64,000 bases of DNA from contig NZ_JAGGQQ010000023.1 of assembly GCF_018613195.1 (NCBI RefSeq), positions 1 to 64,000 of the forward strand, read 5' to 3'. The notes under the pieces were generated by a model, which did not search any database, was not told the origin of the DNA, and was given only the letters and a program-made list of their open reading frames with translations. Both the position numbers and the translations under genes were made by a program. This DNA comes from Bacillus sp. ISL-45 (GTDB taxonomy: Bacteria; Bacillota; Bacilli; Bacillales; Cytobacillaceae). Of the stretch, positions 16,171 through 32,138 are shown piece by piece (the first letter of the stretch is position 1; every line of letters begins with the position of its first letter).

Positions 16171-17036
16171 TCTGGACCGCCCCCTTCCAGAAACTCTGCC
16201 ACCATTTCGGCGAGTTCCTCCTCGGAAAGGCTGATTCTGCTGAATTTCGTTTTGAAGGCTTCCTCGATCTTCAGCTGCAAGCCGACTACCTCTGGTACAT
16301 CAAGTCCCAGTTCCATCAATGCTTTAGGATTCGAAAAAATCTCGTCAGGCGTCCCTTTTGTAAAAACCTTCCCCTGATGCATGACGACTATTTCATCCGC
16401 ATAGCGGGCAGCATCTTCCATGCTGTGGGTAACGAGAACAGTTGATAGATTTCTTTTTTTATGAAGTGAATAAAATAAGTCCATAATTTCTTTGCGCCCA
16501 CGTGGGTCAAGGCCCGCAGTAGGCTCGTCCAATACAATAACCTCTGGCTCCATTGCCAGTACACCTGCAATGGCTACCCGGCGCATTTGCCCGCCTGAAA
16601 GATCGAATGGAGATTTTTCAAGGATTTCTTCAGGCAGTCCGACAAGATTGATGGAAGCTTTTGCCCGTGCCTTCGCTTCCTTCTCACTGACGCCAAAGTT
16701 CATCGGGCCAAACATGATATCCTTTTCGACTGTTTCCTCGAATAACTGATGCTCTGGGAATTGAAAGACAATTCCCACCTTCTCGCGGACACCCTTTAAA
16801 TTCTTCTCTTTGCGGCCAGCCTTTATTTCCCTGCTGCCAATCACAACAGAGCCTTTAGTCGGCTTTAACAGGGCATTAAGATGCTGCAGAACTGTTGACT
16901 TGCCAGAACCCGTATGACCAATAACCGCAAGGTACATTCCAGAAGGAACATCGATGGATACATCTGAAATCGCGAGTCGTTCGAATGGGGAATCAGCCTG
17001 GTAACGATATTCTACATTTTTGAGTGAGATGTCCAT
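16167..17036 (-). CDS. ecfA2: energy-coupling factor ATPase EcfA2
   Basis: This 289-residue ABC ATPase has Walker [10 protein letters not shown], signature LSGGQMRR and Walker B VIVLDEP, then the switch His in VTHSMED. It is the second ATPase of the group II ECF module. Its start lies inside the ecfA1 coding region (25-bp overlap) and its end overlaps ecfT, so the three subunits are tightly coupled. Confidence 0.96.
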   Translation of the reverse strand: MDISLKNVEYRYQADSPFERLAISDVSIDVPSGMYLAVIGHTGSGKSTVLQHLNALLKPTKGSVVIGSREIKAGRKEKNLKGVREKVGIVFQFPEHQLFEETVEKDIMFGPMNFGVSEKEAKARAKASINLVGLPEEILEKSPFDLSGGQMRRVAIAGVLAMEPEVIVLDEPTAGLDPRGRKEIMDLFYSLHKKRNLSTVLVTHSMEDAARYADEIVVMHQGKVFTKGTPDEIFSNPKALMELGLDVPEVVGLQLKIEEAFKTKFSRISLSEEELAEMVAEFLEGGGPE

Positions 17037-17851
17037 AGTTCTGTCACCAGCTCTTCTTCTGTCAAATATGATTTCGTAAGTGAAATACCTTTTTTACGCA
17101 TGATTTTGCTCATTTTTACAGGGAAGGGAATATCCAACCCCAGCTTAATGAGCTCTTCATCCATTTCAAAAATTCTCTCGGGAGTACCTTCACGGTATAG
17201 CTCCCCTTTATTCATGACGATGATTCTGTCCGCTTTGGCAGCTTCTTCAAGATCATGTGTGATCGAAATGACCGTTATGTTCTCACGATCCTTCAGCTCA
17301 CGGACCGTTTCGATTACCTCGGCACGGCCTCTTGGATCGAGCATGGATGTTGCTTCATCCAGAATAATGATCGACGGCTGCAGTGCCAGGACACCTGCAA
17401 TGGCCACACGCTGTTTTTGCCCGCCGGACAGATGGTGCGGCTCTTGATTTAGAAAGGTTCCCATATTGACTTTATCAAGTGAATTCTGCACGCGCTCTAC
17501 CATTACTTCTCTAGGTACGCCGTGATTTTCCAGACCAAAAGCCACATCATCCCGAACCGTTGTTCCAACGAACTGGTTATCAGGATTTTGAAAAACCATT
17601 CCTACATTTTTTCTTATATCCCAAATCGTATCCTCTGACAAAGTAATCCCACATACCTCAATCGAACCTTCCTGCGGAAATTGCAGGCCGTTCAAAAGCT
17701 TGGCAAGGGTAGATTTGCCTGATCCATTATGACCGACAATCGCCAGCCACTCTCCTTCAAAAATATCAAAGCTGATATTTTTTAACGCGGGAGTCTGCTG
17801 TCCTTCATAACTGAAAGATACATTTTCTATTCTGACTAACGGGTTGCTCAT
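17012..17851 (-). CDS. ecfA1: energy-coupling factor ATPase EcfA1
   Basis: This 279-residue ABC ATPase has Walker [10 protein letters not shown], signature LSGGQKQR, Walker B IIILDEA and switch His in ITHDLEE. It pairs with EcfA2 to power vitamin uptake through interchangeable S components. A GGAGGGCGGAG ribosome binding site precedes the start. It is the first gene of the operon and is preceded by a strongly structured RNA with an intrinsic terminator (17931-18120), which may control it. Confidence 0.96.
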   Translation of the reverse strand: MSNPLVRIENVSFSYEGQQTPALKNISFDIFEGEWLAIVGHNGSGKSTLAKLLNGLQFPQEGSIEVCGITLSEDTIWDIRKNVGMVFQNPDNQFVGTTVRDDVAFGLENHGVPREVMVERVQNSLDKVNMGTFLNQEPHHLSGGQKQRVAIAGVLALQPSIIILDEATSMLDPRGRAEVIETVRELKDRENITVISITHDLEEAAKADRIIVMNKGELYREGTPERIFEMDEELIKLGLDIPFPVKMSKIMRKKGISLTKSYLTEEELVTELWTSHSKM

Positions 17852-17930
17852 CTCCGCCCTCCTCTCAACTCTTCTTAACTGACTCTTCTCATTGTATCTA
17901 TTTTTCTATTTCAAAAAATTCTTTGTATAT

Positions 17931-18120
17931 AAAAAAAGCCTGCACCTCTCCCCGGGCGGAAGCGATCCGCAGAGTGCAGGGTCCTAAAATGGACTGGGGA
18001 GAAGTACATGAGCTAGACGAGACAGGCAGAACAGCTCCGGTTATCGCTAACCGATTCAGGAGAGTCCTGAAGTAACCGGCCGATGGGGCCAGTGAACTCT
18101 TCTTTCCCAGTGGCCTGCGC
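17931..18120 (-). ncRNA. candidate structured RNA between rplQ and ecfA1
   Basis: Read on the minus strand there are three successive structures. GGCCACTG pairs with CACTGGCC (18108-18115 with 18087-18094, one mismatch). A long arm CCGGTTA/TAACCGG (18073-18079 with 18037-18043) encloses the perfect hairpin TTCAGGA-CTC-TCCTGAA. Last comes a terminator, CCTGCACTCT...AGAGGTGCAGG plus seven T (17931-17980), with an inner GCGGA/TCCGC stem. A possible promoter is TTGTTT-16-TATACA (18181-18208). The open frame inside shows no protein character. It is either an independent small RNA or an attenuator for ecfA1. The known L17 downstream element of Listeria and lactic acid bacteria occupies the same location, but identity is not established. 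Confidence 0.6.
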
Positions 18121-18186
18121 ATCATAACGCTCGTTTTTGGCTTGTGCTGCTTTTTTTAGTTTTCGTAAGGGATTTTACCCTGTATA

Positions 18187-18235
18187 GCAAAAAAAGGGGA
18201 TGAAACAAGTTTGTATAAACTGTCCATCGCCCTTG
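18187..18235 (-). terminator. rplQ terminator (end of S10/spc/alpha cluster)
   Basis: On the minus strand AAGGG-C-GATG pairs with CATC-CCCTT around an inner AGTTT/AAACT stem, followed by seven T residues. Confidence 0.82.
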
Positions 18236-18253
18236 TTTGAGTGTTTAATGGTA

Positions 18254-18640
<387 letters not shown>

Positions 18641-18695
18641 TCATAAGCCGGCAGTTTTAGTACTGACAGCAAAATGCCTAGTTAATCTGCATTAA

Positions 18696-19640
18696 CTAGT
18701 CATCTTTGCGTAAGCCTAAGCCTAGCTCTTCTAGTTTTGCTTTTACTTCTTCTAGTGATTTTCTGCCAAGGTTGCGGACCTTCATCATATCTTCCTCTGT
18801 CTTGTGAGCAAGCTCCTGGACAGTGTTGATACCGGCACGCTTTAAGCAGTTATATGAACGAACAGAAAGATCAAGTTCCTCAATCGTCATCTCAAGGACT
18901 TTTTCTTTTTGGTCTTCTTCTTTCTCTACCATGATCTCAGCGTTTTGAGCTTCGTCAGTCAAACCGACAAAAATATTCAAGTGCTCAGTCAGGATTTTTG
19001 AACCTAGTGCAATAGCTTCCTTAGGACCTGTGCTGCCATCTGTCCATACGTCAAATACCAGCTTGTCATAATTCGTCATTTGCCCTACGCGTGTGTTCTC
19101 TACTTGATAAGAAACGCGTGAAACCGGTGTATAGATTGAGTCGATAGGAATGACACCGATCGGCTGGTCTTCCCGCTTATTTTGATCAGCAGGATTGTAC
19201 CCGCGGCCTCTTCTTGCAGTCAGGCGCATACGCAATGAACCTTTGCTTGAAAGTGTAGCGATATGAAGATCCGGATTAAGGATTTCAACATCACTATCAT
19301 GCGTGATTGCAGCTGCAGTTACTGGACCCTCGCCCTGTAAATCGATTTCAAGTGTCTTCTCTTCATCAGAGTAGATCTTCAACGCTAATTTCTTAACGTT
19401 CAAAATGATTGATGTTACATCTTCTACGACGCCTTCAATTGTTGAGAACTCATGAAGTACTCCATCGATTTGAATCGATGTGACAGCTGCACCTGGGAGT
19501 GAGGATAATAGGATACGACGTAAGGAGTTACCCAAAGTTGTACCATATCCACGCTCAAGCGGTTCTACGACAAACTTGCCGTACTTGGCATCATCGCTGA
19601 TCTCAACCGTTTCGATTTTTGGTTTTTCTATTTCGATCAT
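18696..19640 (-). CDS. rpoA: DNA-directed RNA polymerase subunit alpha
   Basis: The alpha subunit has 314 residues. The N-terminal domain (about 1-230) dimerises and starts polymerase assembly. The C-terminal domain ([20 protein letters not shown] onward) binds UP elements and activators. The open frame reaches a TTG at 19643, but the ATG at 19640 ([13 protein letters not shown]) has GGAGGG eight bases before it and is the family start. It is co-transcribed with rpsK and rpsM. Confidence 0.98.
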   Translation of the reverse strand: MIEIEKPKIETVEISDDAKYGKFVVEPLERGYGTTLGNSLRRILLSSLPGAAVTSIQIDGVLHEFSTIEGVVEDVTSIILNVKKLALKIYSDEEKTLEIDLQGEGPVTAAAITHDSDVEILNPDLHIATLSSKGSLRMRLTARRGRGYNPADQNKREDQPIGVIPIDSIYTPVSRVSYQVENTRVGQMTNYDKLVFDVWTDGSTGPKEAIALGSKILTEHLNIFVGLTDEAQNAEIMVEKEEDQKEKVLEMTIEELDLSVRSYNCLKRAGINTVQELAHKTEEDMMKVRNLGRKSLEEVKAKLEELGLGLRKDD

Positions 19641-19816
19641 CAAATATACCCTCCTTCAAAACGTCGAAACCCCGGCAGGCTCTTTACCTTACCGAAATTC
19701 CCCCATGTATACGTTCCCGTTTGTGCACAACAACTGGATTAATGATTTCTGTATACCTAGAAAATATTTGTATCATATCCCATTATAGACAAGACTACAA
19801 ATTCTATACAGAAAAA

Positions 19817-20206
<390 letters not shown>

Positions 20207-20230
20207 TTAAATGTTACCCTCCTTTACGGA

Positions 20231-20596
<366 letters not shown>

Positions 20597-20619
20597 CTAG
20601 ATGCGCACCTCCTTTAAAA

Positions 20620-20760
<141 letters not shown>

Positions 20761-20767
20761 TCACGGT

Positions 20768-20986
20768 TTATTTAAAGCGGTAAGTAATTCTTCCGCGAGT
20801 CAAATCATATGGAGAAAGCTCGACTGTTACTTTATCTCCAGGCAGGATCCGAATGAAGTGCATTCTGATTTTGCCGGAAACATGAGCCAAAACTGTATGA
20901 CCATTCTCTAATTCTACCTTAAACATTGCATTAGGCAAAGTTTCCAATACTGTGCCTTCAATTTCAATTACATCATCTTTCGCCAT
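20768..20986 (-). CDS. infA: translation initiation factor IF-1
   Basis: IF-1 has 72 residues forming a single S1/OB fold ([19 protein letters not shown]...[16 protein letters not shown]). It occupies the 30S A site during initiation. AAGGGAG lies upstream. In B. subtilis a KOW-domain gene (ybzG) separates map and infA, but here the 226-bp gap has no such ORF and carries a promoter-like site instead. Confidence 0.98.
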   Translation of the reverse strand: MAKDDVIEIEGTVLETLPNAMFKVELENGHTVLAHVSGKIRMHFIRILPGDKVTVELSPYDLTRGRITYRFK

Positions 20987-21119
20987 AAACTGGTCTCCCT
21001 TCCTTATTCAAATCGTATTAAATCATATACTCCGCGTTGACGGAATGTAGCTTCCTATTTGTGACACGTTCTAAGCAGCAAGCAATTGAGAATATCATTG
21101 AGAAATACTCAACCTTATG

Positions 21120-21128
21120 ATTATAACA
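21120..21128 (-). promoter_or_regulatory. possible extended -10 promoter for infA operon
   Basis: TGTTATAAT on the minus strand is a perfect extended -10 (TGnTATAAT) in the map-infA gap. No good -35 is present 17 bp upstream. It would give an internal start for infA-rpmJ-rpsM-rpsK-rpoA-rplQ. Confidence 0.5.
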
Positions 21129-21212
21129 TAAAGCTGGCATCCCGTCCGCATAGAAATCACATTTCCGCCAATTTAAAGACTAAAAACAGAACCAGACGGC
21201 CAACCACGTTCA

Positions 21213-21958
21213 TCAGGCTTTTGTTAAAATCTCAAAACCAGTTTCTGTGATCGCGATTGTATGCTCAAAGTGGGCACACATTTTACCGTCAACCGTTACA
21301 ACAGTCCAATCATCGGCTAACGTATTCACATAGCGGCTTCCTGCATTCACCATCGGTTCTATGCATAGAACCATACCAGGCTTCAGCCTAGGTCCTCTGT
21401 TAGGAGGTCCGTAATGAGGAATTTGCGGGTCCTCATGCAATTCTTGCCCAATTCCATGGCCGACATACTCACGAACAATAGAAAAGCCTTCTGATTCCAC
21501 ATACGTTTGAATCGCATGGGAGATGTTCGAAAGACGTTCCCCTGGCTTGGCTTCTTTCAAGCCTATGAACAACGACTCTTCGGTCACGTCCAAAAGACGC
21601 TGAGCTTCCTCATCAATCTTTCCTACCGGGTAAGTCCAGGCAGAGTCCCCGTGGTATCCGTTGTACTTTGCTCCGATATCAATACTGATGATGTCGCCTT
21701 CATTCAGAACCCGTTCGCCAGGAATCCCGTGAACTAGTTCGTTATTAACTGATGCACAGATGCTGCCGCGAAAACCATTATAACCTTTAAAAGAAGGAGT
21801 TGCACCTTGTTTGCGGATGAAATCCTCGGCAATTGCATCCAGTTCTTTAGTTGTAATGCCAGGAGAAATATTCTTCTTCAACTCCTGGTGAGTCATCGCT
21901 ACAATACGACCTGCTTCTCGCATAATCTCTATTTCACGAGGGGTTTTACAAACGATCA

Positions 21959-21959
<1 letters not shown>
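21213..21959 (-). CDS. map: type I methionine aminopeptidase
   Basis: This 248-residue metalloprotease removes the initiator Met from new proteins. It has the pita-bread fold with metal ligands in [18 protein letters not shown] and [15 protein letters not shown], then the late CIEPMV. The start overlaps the adk stop by one base (TAATG), so the two are translationally coupled. Confidence 0.97.
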
Positions 21960-22630
<671 letters not shown>

Positions 22631-22668
22631 CTATTAAAGATTCAGGGAACCAAGCAGTCCCCTAAATC

Positions 22669-23964
22669 TTATTTTATAAAGCCTTTATAATGGCGTTTTA
22701 CAAGCTGAGCTTCAAGCTGCTTCATCGTTTCAAGCGCAACGCCGACCACGATCAGCAAGCTTGTTCCGCCAATCTGTACCGATTGAGGCAGACCAGCAAA
22801 TTGAATGAAAAATACTGGCAGCACAGAGATTACTGAAAGGAAGATCGCGCCGACGAAAGTCAGACGGTAAAGGACCCTAGTCAAGTATTCCTGTGTGTTT
22901 TTGCCCGGACGGATGCCTGGGACATATCCACCTTGCTTCTTCAGGTTCTCGGCCACTTGTTCAGGATTCACCTGGATGAACGCATAGAAATACGTGAACG
23001 CGATGATCAATGCCACATAGACGATCATACCGATCGGCTGTGTATAATCAAACGTCTTCTGGATCCAAAGTGTCACATCATTCGTGCCGAAGAACTGAGC
23101 GATTGTCGGAGGTGTAACGATAAACGAAATCGCAAAGATAACCGGGATGACACCAGCAGCATTCACTTTCAAAGGAAGGTGAGTGTTCTGGCCGCCAACC
23201 GCGTTGTTGCCTGCGCTCATGCGTTTAGCGTATTGAATAGGTATTTTACGTGTTGCTTGCTGGATGAAAATAACACCCACAACGATTGCGATCACAGCCA
23301 ATAGAATAAGCAGCATAGTCACAATGCGAAGGAACAGTGCGTCCCCTGCATCAGAGAATTGCTGTGCATAAATCTGGTTGGCCATTGTCGGAATGCCAGC
23401 AACGATACCAGCAAAGATAATGATTGAAATACCGTTTCCTACGCCTTTTGCCGTGATCTGTTCACCTAACCACATCAAAAATGCAGTTCCGGCTGTCAAG
23501 ACCGTAGCAATCAGCAAGTAAGTCGTGATACCGGCATTCTGGATCAGTAATCCTCCTGCCATATTGTTAAAGCCATAAGACATACCTAGTGCCTGGATAA
23601 AACCCAGAACGATCGTGAAATAGCGGGTAAACTGAGCTAATTTACGGCGTCCGACTTCTCCTTGTTTGGACCATTCGGTAAACTTTGGCACAACATCCAT
23701 CTGCAAGAGCTGGATGATAATTGAAGCAGTGATGTACGGCATGATTCCCATCGCGAAGATCGAGAAGTTCTGCAGCGCACCCCCACCGAAAGTATTCAGG
23801 ACGCCGAAGACACTCATGTCATCCTGTGCTTTCAAAATATCTGCATTTACGCTCGGTACAGGAATAAATGTCCCGAGACGAAATACAATCAACATTAAAA
23901 GGGTGAAGAGAATTTTATTTCTAATTTCACCCACGCGCATAAAATTGGAGATTGTCTGGAACAT
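22669..23964 (-). CDS. secY: preprotein translocase subunit SecY
   Basis: This 431-residue membrane protein has ten predicted transmembrane helices and forms the SecYEG channel. The plug region after the first helix and the cytoplasmic loop [20 protein letters not shown] are typical. Its start overlaps the rplO stop (TAATG) with GAGGTG as ribosome binding site, so channel and ribosome synthesis are coupled. Confidence 0.98.
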   Translation of the reverse strand: MFQTISNFMRVGEIRNKILFTLLMLIVFRLGTFIPVPSVNADILKAQDDMSVFGVLNTFGGGALQNFSIFAMGIMPYITASIIIQLLQMDVVPKFTEWSKQGEVGRRKLAQFTRYFTIVLGFIQALGMSYGFNNMAGGLLIQNAGITTYLLIATVLTAGTAFLMWLGEQITAKGVGNGISIIIFAGIVAGIPTMANQIYAQQFSDAGDALFLRIVTMLLILLAVIAIVVGVIFIQQATRKIPIQYAKRMSAGNNAVGGQNTHLPLKVNAAGVIPVIFAISFIVTPPTIAQFFGTNDVTLWIQKTFDYTQPIGMIVYVALIIAFTYFYAFIQVNPEQVAENLKKQGGYVPGIRPGKNTQEYLTRVLYRLTFVGAIFLSVISVLPVFFIQFAGLPQSVQIGGTSLLIVVGVALETMKQLEAQLVKRHYKGFIK

Positions 23965-24404
23965 TAAATCACCTCAGTTTGACCGCCGGCAGCTTTGATC
24001 GCTTCTTCGGCTGCAGAGGAGAACTTATGAGCTTTAACAGTTAGTTTCTTTTCAAGGCTTCCTTTAGCAAGTACTTTAATACCTGCTAGTTCTTTCCTGA
24101 CAAGACCTGTCTCAATTAAAAGTTCTGGAGTCACTTCAGTTCCATCTTCGAATACGTTCAAAGCATCAAGGTTAACGACTGCGTACTCTTTGCGGTTGAT
24201 GTTCGTGAAACCGCGTTTCGGCAAGCGTCGGAATAAAGGAGTTTGACCACCTTCAAAACCAGGGCGTACACCGCCGCCAGAACGAGCGTTTTGACCTTTA
24301 TGACCTTTACCAGCAGTTTTACCTTGACCAGAACCGATACCACGTCCAAGACGTTTGCGTTCTTTACGGGAACCTTCTGCAGGCTTTAATTCATGAAGTT
24401 TCAT
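23964..24404 (-). CDS. rplO: 50S ribosomal protein L15
   Basis: L15 has 146 residues. The Gly/Lys/Arg-rich N-terminal extension ([20 protein letters not shown]) threads into 23S rRNA, and a globular C-terminal part follows. AAGGAGGTG precedes the start. Its last codons overlap secY. Confidence 0.98.
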   Translation of the reverse strand: MKLHELKPAEGSRKERKRLGRGIGSGQGKTAGKGHKGQNARSGGGVRPGFEGGQTPLFRRLPKRGFTNINRKEYAVVNLDALNVFEDGTEVTPELLIETGLVRKELAGIKVLAKGSLEKKLTVKAHKFSSAAEEAIKAAGGQTEVI

Positions 24405-24435
24405 GTTGGCACCTCCTTATTTTAAAAAGGATAAA

Positions 24436-24618
24436 TTATTTTTCGTTTACAGTAACAAGGTGAGAAACTTTGTTGATCATGCCGCGGATTGCTGCATTAT
24501 CTTGTTGCTCAACTGTTTGGTTCATTTTACGTAAGCCAAGAGCCTTAACTGTTTCGCGCTGATCTTGCGGACGGCCGATCAGGCTGCGAGTGAGGGTAAT
24601 TTCTAATTTGTTAGCCAT
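24436..24618 (-). CDS. rpmD: 50S ribosomal protein L30
   Basis: L30 has 60 residues and begins [20 protein letters not shown], with the usual beta-alpha-beta-alpha-beta pattern. AAGGAGGG lies upstream. It is part of the spc cluster between rpsE and rplO. Confidence 0.98.
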   Translation of the reverse strand: MANKLEITLTRSLIGRPQDQRETVKALGLRKMNQTVEQQDNAAIRGMINKVSHLVTVNEK

Positions 24619-24631
24619 TTGATTTCCCTCC

Positions 24632-25153
<522 letters not shown>

Positions 25154-25156
25154 TTA

Positions 25157-25516
25157 TTAAAATTCTAAGCCGTTTTCGCGGGCAGCATCAGCAAGTGCCT
25201 GGATGCGGCCATGATAAAGGTATCCGCCACGGTCAAATACTACTGACTTATAACCTTTTTCCACAGCACGCTTAGCGATCAATTCACCGATTTGCTTTGC
25301 TGCTTCCAGGTTGTTGCCTTCAACATTAACTTCTTTATCTAAAGTAGAAGCACTCGCTAGAGTTACTCCCTTTACATCGTCGATTAGTTGAGCATAAATG
25401 TGCTTGTTAGAACGAAACACATTTAGACGAGGACGAGCTTCAGTTCCGCTAAGCTTCGCACGGACACGACCGTGTCTTTTACGGCGAGTAGCGTTTTTAT
25501 CAGCCTTCGTAATCAT
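25157..25516 (-). CDS. rplR: 50S ribosomal protein L18
   Basis: L18 has 119 residues, a 5S rRNA-binding protein. The N-terminus is basic ([20 protein letters not shown]), and the end [20 protein letters not shown] is highly conserved. AAAGGAGTG lies before the start. It works with L5 in assembling the central protuberance. Confidence 0.98.
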   Translation of the reverse strand: MITKADKNATRRKRHGRVRAKLSGTEARPRLNVFRSNKHIYAQLIDDVKGVTLASASTLDKEVNVEGNNLEAAKQIGELIAKRAVEKGYKSVVFDRGGYLYHGRIQALADAARENGLEF

Positions 25517-25548
25517 TTACGTCACTCCTTTCGTTAACCTATGCGGCA

Positions 25549-26085
25549 TTACTTACCTGTTTTACCTTCTTTGCGGCGTACATATTCGCCTTCATAACGA
25601 ATACCTTTGCCTTTGTAAGGCTCTGGTGGACGTACGTCACGGATGTTAGCAGCCAATGCGCCAACACGCTCTTTGTCAGTTCCCTTTACAATCACCTTAG
25701 TGTTTGAAGGAACTTCGATTTCAAGGCCTTTTTCTGCCTCGATTTCTACAGGATGAGAGTATCCTACGTTAAGTACAAGCTTGTTACCTTGCTTAGATGC
25801 ACGGTAACCGACACCTACTAACTCAAGGCCTCTTTCGAATCCTTTAGATACACCCTCAACCATGTTAGAAAGAACCGCGCGAGTCGTTCCGTGCAATGCA
25901 CGATGTTCTTTGTTATCAGTTGGGCGAGAAATGTTAATTACGTTCTCTTCGATCTTGATTTCGATGTCAGAGTGAAAAGTACGAGACAATTCACCTTTTG
26001 GTCCTTTTACTGTTACGTGATCGTTATCAAGAGTAACAGTAACACCAGCCGGAATTTCAATTGGTTTTTTACCTACGCGTGACAT
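25549..26085 (-). CDS. rplF: 50S ribosomal protein L6
   Basis: L6 has 178 residues in two related domains and begins [20 protein letters not shown]. The end [20 protein letters not shown] is conserved near the factor-binding site. The frame opens five codons earlier with ATG at 26100, but that codon lies inside the ribosome binding site GGAGGTG. The start is therefore placed at 26085. Confidence 0.98.
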   Translation of the reverse strand: MSRVGKKPIEIPAGVTVTLDNDHVTVKGPKGELSRTFHSDIEIKIEENVINISRPTDNKEHRALHGTTRAVLSNMVEGVSKGFERGLELVGVGYRASKQGNKLVLNVGYSHPVEIEAEKGLEIEVPSNTKVIVKGTDKERVGALAANIRDVRPPEPYKGKGIRYEGEYVRRKEGKTGK

Positions 26086-26117
26086 TTGTTGCACCTCCAT
26101 TCATTCAGAAAAATCTA

Positions 26118-26516
26118 TTACCAAACGTATGCTAAAACTTCTCCGCCCACTTGCTTAGCGCGAGCTTCTTTGTCAGTTATAACGCCGTTTGAAGTTGAAA
26201 CAAGAGCAATACCCAAACCATTAAGTACGCGAGGTACTTCAGTTGATTTTGCATAAACGCGAAGTCCTGGCTTGCTGATTCTCTTAAGACCAGTGATAAC
26301 ACGCTCATTGTTTGAACCGTACTTCAAGAAGATACGGATGATACCTTGCTTATTGTCTTCGATATATTCAACGTCACGCACGAAACCTTCACGCTTAAGG
26401 ATCTCAGCGATTTCTTTTTTAATGTTAGAAGCAGGTACTTCTAGTTTTTCGTGACGAACCATATTCGCGTTACGAATACGAGTTAGCAAATCTGCAATCG
26501 GATCTGTCATGACCAT
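26118..26516 (-). CDS. rpsH: 30S ribosomal protein S8
   Basis: S8 has 132 residues, the B. subtilis length, and begins [20 protein letters not shown]. It binds the central domain of 16S rRNA early in assembly, and in enterobacteria it autoregulates the spc operon. GGAGGTAAATTAA precedes the ATG at 26516. Confidence 0.98.
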   Translation of the reverse strand: MVMTDPIADLLTRIRNANMVRHEKLEVPASNIKKEIAEILKREGFVRDVEYIEDNKQGIIRIFLKYGSNNERVITGLKRISKPGLRVYAKSTEVPRVLNGLGIALVSTSNGVITDKEARAKQVGGEVLAYVW

Positions 26517-26546
26517 TTAATTTACCTCCTTCCAGAGCTTTCAGTT

Positions 26547-26747
<201 letters not shown>

Positions 26748-26757
26748 TTATTAGAGA

Positions 26758-27297
26758 TTACTTTTGAAATGGCATTCCGAATTGTGTTAATAGTTCACGA
26801 GCTTCTTCATCAGTGTTAGCAGTCGTTACAATAACAATGTCCATGCCACGTACTTTATTTACCTTATCGTAATCAATTTCAGGGAAGATTAACTGTTCTT
26901 TAACCCCAAGTGTGTAGTTACCGCGTCCGTCGAAAGACTTCTTGGAGATACCGCGGAAGTCACGTACACGAGGTAAAGATACTGAAATTAACTTGTCGAT
27001 GAATTCGTACATGCGCTCACCGCGAAGAGTTACTTTCGCACCGATTGGCATACCTTCACGAAGGCGGAAGCCAGCGATTGATTTCTTAGCACGAGTCACA
27101 ACTGGCTTTTGACCAGTGATCGTTGCTAATTCCTCAACTGCAACATCAAGAGCTTTAGCGTTGGCAACAGCGTCACCTACACCCATGTTGATTACGATCT
27201 TTTCAAGTTTAGGAACTTCCATGATTGACTTATAGTTAAACTTGCTCATAAGAGCAGGAGTAATTTCATTGTTGAACTTTTCTTTTAGGCGGTTCAT
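26758..27297 (-). CDS. rplE: 50S ribosomal protein L5
   Basis: L5 has 179 residues, a 5S rRNA-binding protein of the central protuberance. It contains [20 protein letters not shown] and ends [23 protein letters not shown] lies before the ATG. It is in the standard position between rplX and rpsN. Confidence 0.98.
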   Translation of the reverse strand: MNRLKEKFNNEITPALMSKFNYKSIMEVPKLEKIVINMGVGDAVANAKALDVAVEELATITGQKPVVTRAKKSIAGFRLREGMPIGAKVTLRGERMYEFIDKLISVSLPRVRDFRGISKKSFDGRGNYTLGVKEQLIFPEIDYDKVNKVRGMDIVIVTTANTDEEARELLTQFGMPFQK

Positions 27298-27323
27298 CGA
27301 TTGTACCTCCCTTCTTCAATAGA

Positions 27324-27635
27324 CTATTTATCTAGAACTTCACCGGATTTTTTAGCAACGCGTACCTTCTTGCCGTTCTCGACAGTGTAACCAACTCGGG
27401 TTGGCTTGCCAGACTTCGGATCTACAGGCATTACGTTTGATACATGGATAGGTGCTTCCTGGTTCAAGATTCCACCTTGTGGATTTACTTGAGAAGGCTT
27501 AGCGTGTTTTTTCACGATGTTGATTCCTTCAACAAGAACACGGCTTTGCTTTGGATAAGCTTCAAGGATGATCCCTGTTTTGCCTTTGTCCTTACCAGAG
27601 ATGACCATTACTTTGTCACCTTTTTTTACATGCAT
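27324..27635 (-). CDS. rplX: 50S ribosomal protein L24
   Basis: L24 has 103 residues with an N-terminal KOW motif ([19 protein letters not shown]). It starts 50S assembly at the 5' end of 23S rRNA. The frame extends eight codons upstream to 27659, but the ATG at 27635 follows AAGGAGGTG at nine bases and matches the family start. Confidence 0.98.
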   Translation of the reverse strand: MHVKKGDKVMVISGKDKGKTGIILEAYPKQSRVLVEGINIVKKHAKPSQVNPQGGILNQEAPIHVSNVMPVDPKSGKPTRVGYTVENGKKVRVAKKSGEVLDK

Positions 27636-27669
27636 CTGTGTGCACCTCCTTAAAGGCATTTGAAATAGA

Positions 27670-28065
<396 letters not shown>

Positions 28066-28078
28066 TTAATCCGAACAA

Positions 28079-28342
28079 TTAGATAATAACAGCTTTTTCC
28101 ACCACTTCTACAAGGCGGAAGCGTTTTGTGGCAGATAGCGGACGAGTTTCCATGATACGTACTACGTCGCCGATTTTTGCCTCGTTTTGCTCATCATGAG
28201 CTTTTAATTTCTTAGAGTATTTTACACGCTTGCCGTATAAAGGATGCTTTTTGTATGTTTCAACAAGAACAGTAACAGTTTTGTCCATCTTGTCAGATAC
28301 CACGCGTCCAGTATAAACTTTGCGTTGGTTGCGTTCACTCAT
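28079..28342 (-). CDS. rpsQ: 30S ribosomal protein S17
   Basis: S17 has 87 residues in an OB fold ([20 protein letters not shown]...). It is a primary 16S 5'-domain binder. GAGGAGG lies upstream of the ATG at 28342. Confidence 0.98.
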   Translation of the reverse strand: MSERNQRKVYTGRVVSDKMDKTVTVLVETYKKHPLYGKRVKYSKKLKAHDEQNEAKIGDVVRIMETRPLSATKRFRLVEVVEKAVII

Positions 28343-28361
28343 TGTGAGAACCTCCTCTCAA

Positions 28362-29644
<1,283 letters not shown>

Positions 29645-29647
29645 TGA

Positions 29648-29989
29648 TTATCCCTCCTTCTTTTCTGATAAAACGATTGTAATATGGCTAGTACGTTTGT
29701 TAATAGCACTTGCACGGCCCATAGCACGTGGACGGAAACGTTTCAACGTTGGTCCTTCGTTAGCGTAAGCTTCCGATACGACAAGGTTATTAACATCCAT
29801 CTCATAGTTGTGCTCTGCGTTTGCTAATGCAGATTTCAACACTTTATCTACGATTGGAGAAGCTGCCTTAGGGGTAAGGTTTAAGATAGCTACCGCTTCA
29901 CCAACTTGCTTTCCTCGAATTAAATCTAGAACTAGTCGAGCTTTACGAGGAGCAATACGAACTGTTCTTGCAACAGCTTTAGCTTGCAT
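29648..29989 (-). CDS. rplV: 50S ribosomal protein L22
   Basis: L22 has 113 residues and begins [20 protein letters not shown]. Its beta hairpin ([20 protein letters not shown]) reaches into the peptide exit tunnel near the macrolide site, and no resistance-type duplication is seen. GAGGG lies upstream. Confidence 0.98.
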   Translation of the reverse strand: MQAKAVARTVRIAPRKARLVLDLIRGKQVGEAVAILNLTPKAASPIVDKVLKSALANAEHNYEMDVNNLVVSEAYANEGPTLKRFRPRAMGRASAINKRTSHITIVLSEKKEG

Positions 29990-30008
29990 TTGGATGCCCT
30001 CCTCTCAA

Positions 30009-30287
30009 TTAACGTCTTGTTTTCTTATCGTCATTACCATGTCCTTTGTAAGTACGAGTTGGAGCGAATTCTCCAAGCTTGTGGCCTACCATGTCTTCAG
30101 TGACATAAACAGGTACATGTTTGCGACCATCGTAGACAGCAATCGTGTGTCCGATGAATTGTGGGAAGATCGTTGAACGGCGAGACCAAGTTTTAACAAC
30201 TTTCTTCGCTTCAGTTTCATTTAACTTTTCGATCTTTGTGATTAAGTGCTCATCAACAAAAGGTCCTTTTTTTAAGCTGCGACCCAT
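30009..30287 (-). CDS. rpsS: 30S ribosomal protein S19
   Basis: S19 has 92 residues and begins [20 protein letters not shown]. It forms the 30S head with S13 and contacts the 50S subunit. AGGGAGG lies upstream. Confidence 0.98.
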   Translation of the reverse strand: MGRSLKKGPFVDEHLITKIEKLNETEAKKVVKTWSRRSTIFPQFIGHTIAVYDGRKHVPVYVTEDMVGHKLGEFAPTRTYKGHGNDDKKTRR

Positions 30288-30344
30288 GATTGAACCTCCC
30301 TTCGTGATTGCCCTACGGTTCCCGTGAACCGTAGATCAATCCCG

Positions 30345-31193
<849 letters not shown>

Positions 31194-31204
31194 TTATTGG
31201 ATTA

Positions 31205-31489
31205 TTATACTTCGAAGAATTCGATTTCTTTGCTGTCTTGAGTAAGCTTAACGATTGCTTTACGACGCTTGTTTGTGTAACCGCCGAACTTGCCCATACG
31301 CTTGAACTTACCTTTGTAGTTCATGATGTTAACTTTTTCAACGTCAACGCCGAAAATAGCTTCAATCGCATCTTTAACTTGAGTCTTGTTAGCTCTAGTA
31401 TCAACTTCGAAAGTGTATTTCTTCTCAGCCATTAGGTCAGAAGAACGTTCTGTAATAACGGGGCGCTTAATGATATCGCGTGCATCCAT
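31205..31489 (-). CDS. rplW: 50S ribosomal protein L23
   Basis: L23 has 94 residues and begins [20 protein letters not shown]. It is the tunnel-exit docking site for trigger factor and SRP. The start overlaps the rplD stop (TAATG). Confidence 0.98.
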   Translation of the reverse strand: MDARDIIKRPVITERSSDLMAEKKYTFEVDTRANKTQVKDAIEAIFGVDVEKVNIMNYKGKFKRMGKFGGYTNKRRKAIVKLTQDSKEIEFFEV

Positions 31490-32112
31490 TATGCAAGCAC
31501 CTCCTCTACTTTTTCAACAGCTGCTTTTGTCATGATCAGCTTATCATGATTTAGAACATCCAATACGTTAATTCCATCAGCAGTAACAACAGTTACTCCA
31601 GGAATATTACGTGCTGAAAGTGCTACGTTCTCTTCAAGACCTGCTGTTACGATCAAGGCTTTCGTGTTAACAGAAAGGCCGCTAAGTACGTTTTTGAATT
31701 CCTTTGTCTTTGGAGCTTCGAAAGCAAGGCTTTCAAGAACAAAGATGTTTTCAGATTGTACTTTTGATGATAGAGCAGATTTGATTGCTAAACGACGAAC
31801 TTTCTTAGGCAGTTTATAGCTGTAGCTGCGTGGAACAGGACCGAATACAGTACCGCCACCGCGCCATTGTGGAGAACGGATAGATCCTTGACGCGCACGT
31901 CCAGTTCCTTTTTGTTTCCACGGCTTACGTCCACCGCCCGCTACTTCAGAACGAATTTTAGTTTTATGAGTTCCCTGACGTAATGAAGCTCTCTGCATAA
32001 CTACTGCTTCGAACATTACGTGGTTGTTAGGCTCAATACCAAATACTGAATCATTAAGTTCGATTTCTCCAACTTGTGAACCAGCTTGGCTGAATAATGC
32101 TACTTTAGGCAT
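31489..32112 (-). CDS. rplD: 50S ribosomal protein L4
   Basis: L4 has 207 residues. The extended loop with [20 protein letters not shown] lines the exit tunnel with L22 and is the site of macrolide resistance changes, and it looks wild type. Its end overlaps rplW by one base. Confidence 0.98.
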   Translation of the reverse strand: MPKVALFSQAGSQVGEIELNDSVFGIEPNNHVMFEAVVMQRASLRQGTHKTKIRSEVAGGGRKPWKQKGTGRARQGSIRSPQWRGGGTVFGPVPRSYSYKLPKKVRRLAIKSALSSKVQSENIFVLESLAFEAPKTKEFKNVLSGLSVNTKALIVTAGLEENVALSARNIPGVTVVTADGINVLDVLNHDKLIMTKAAVEKVEEVLA

Positions 32113-32138
32113 TCTAATTTCCTCCTTTCCTGTAAAAA

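Noticed and set aside
17898-18125. A 75-codon minus-strand ORF in the rplQ-ecfA1 gap
   Set aside because: Its sequence is low in protein character and coincides with paired RNA arms and a terminator, so the segment is better explained as structured RNA.
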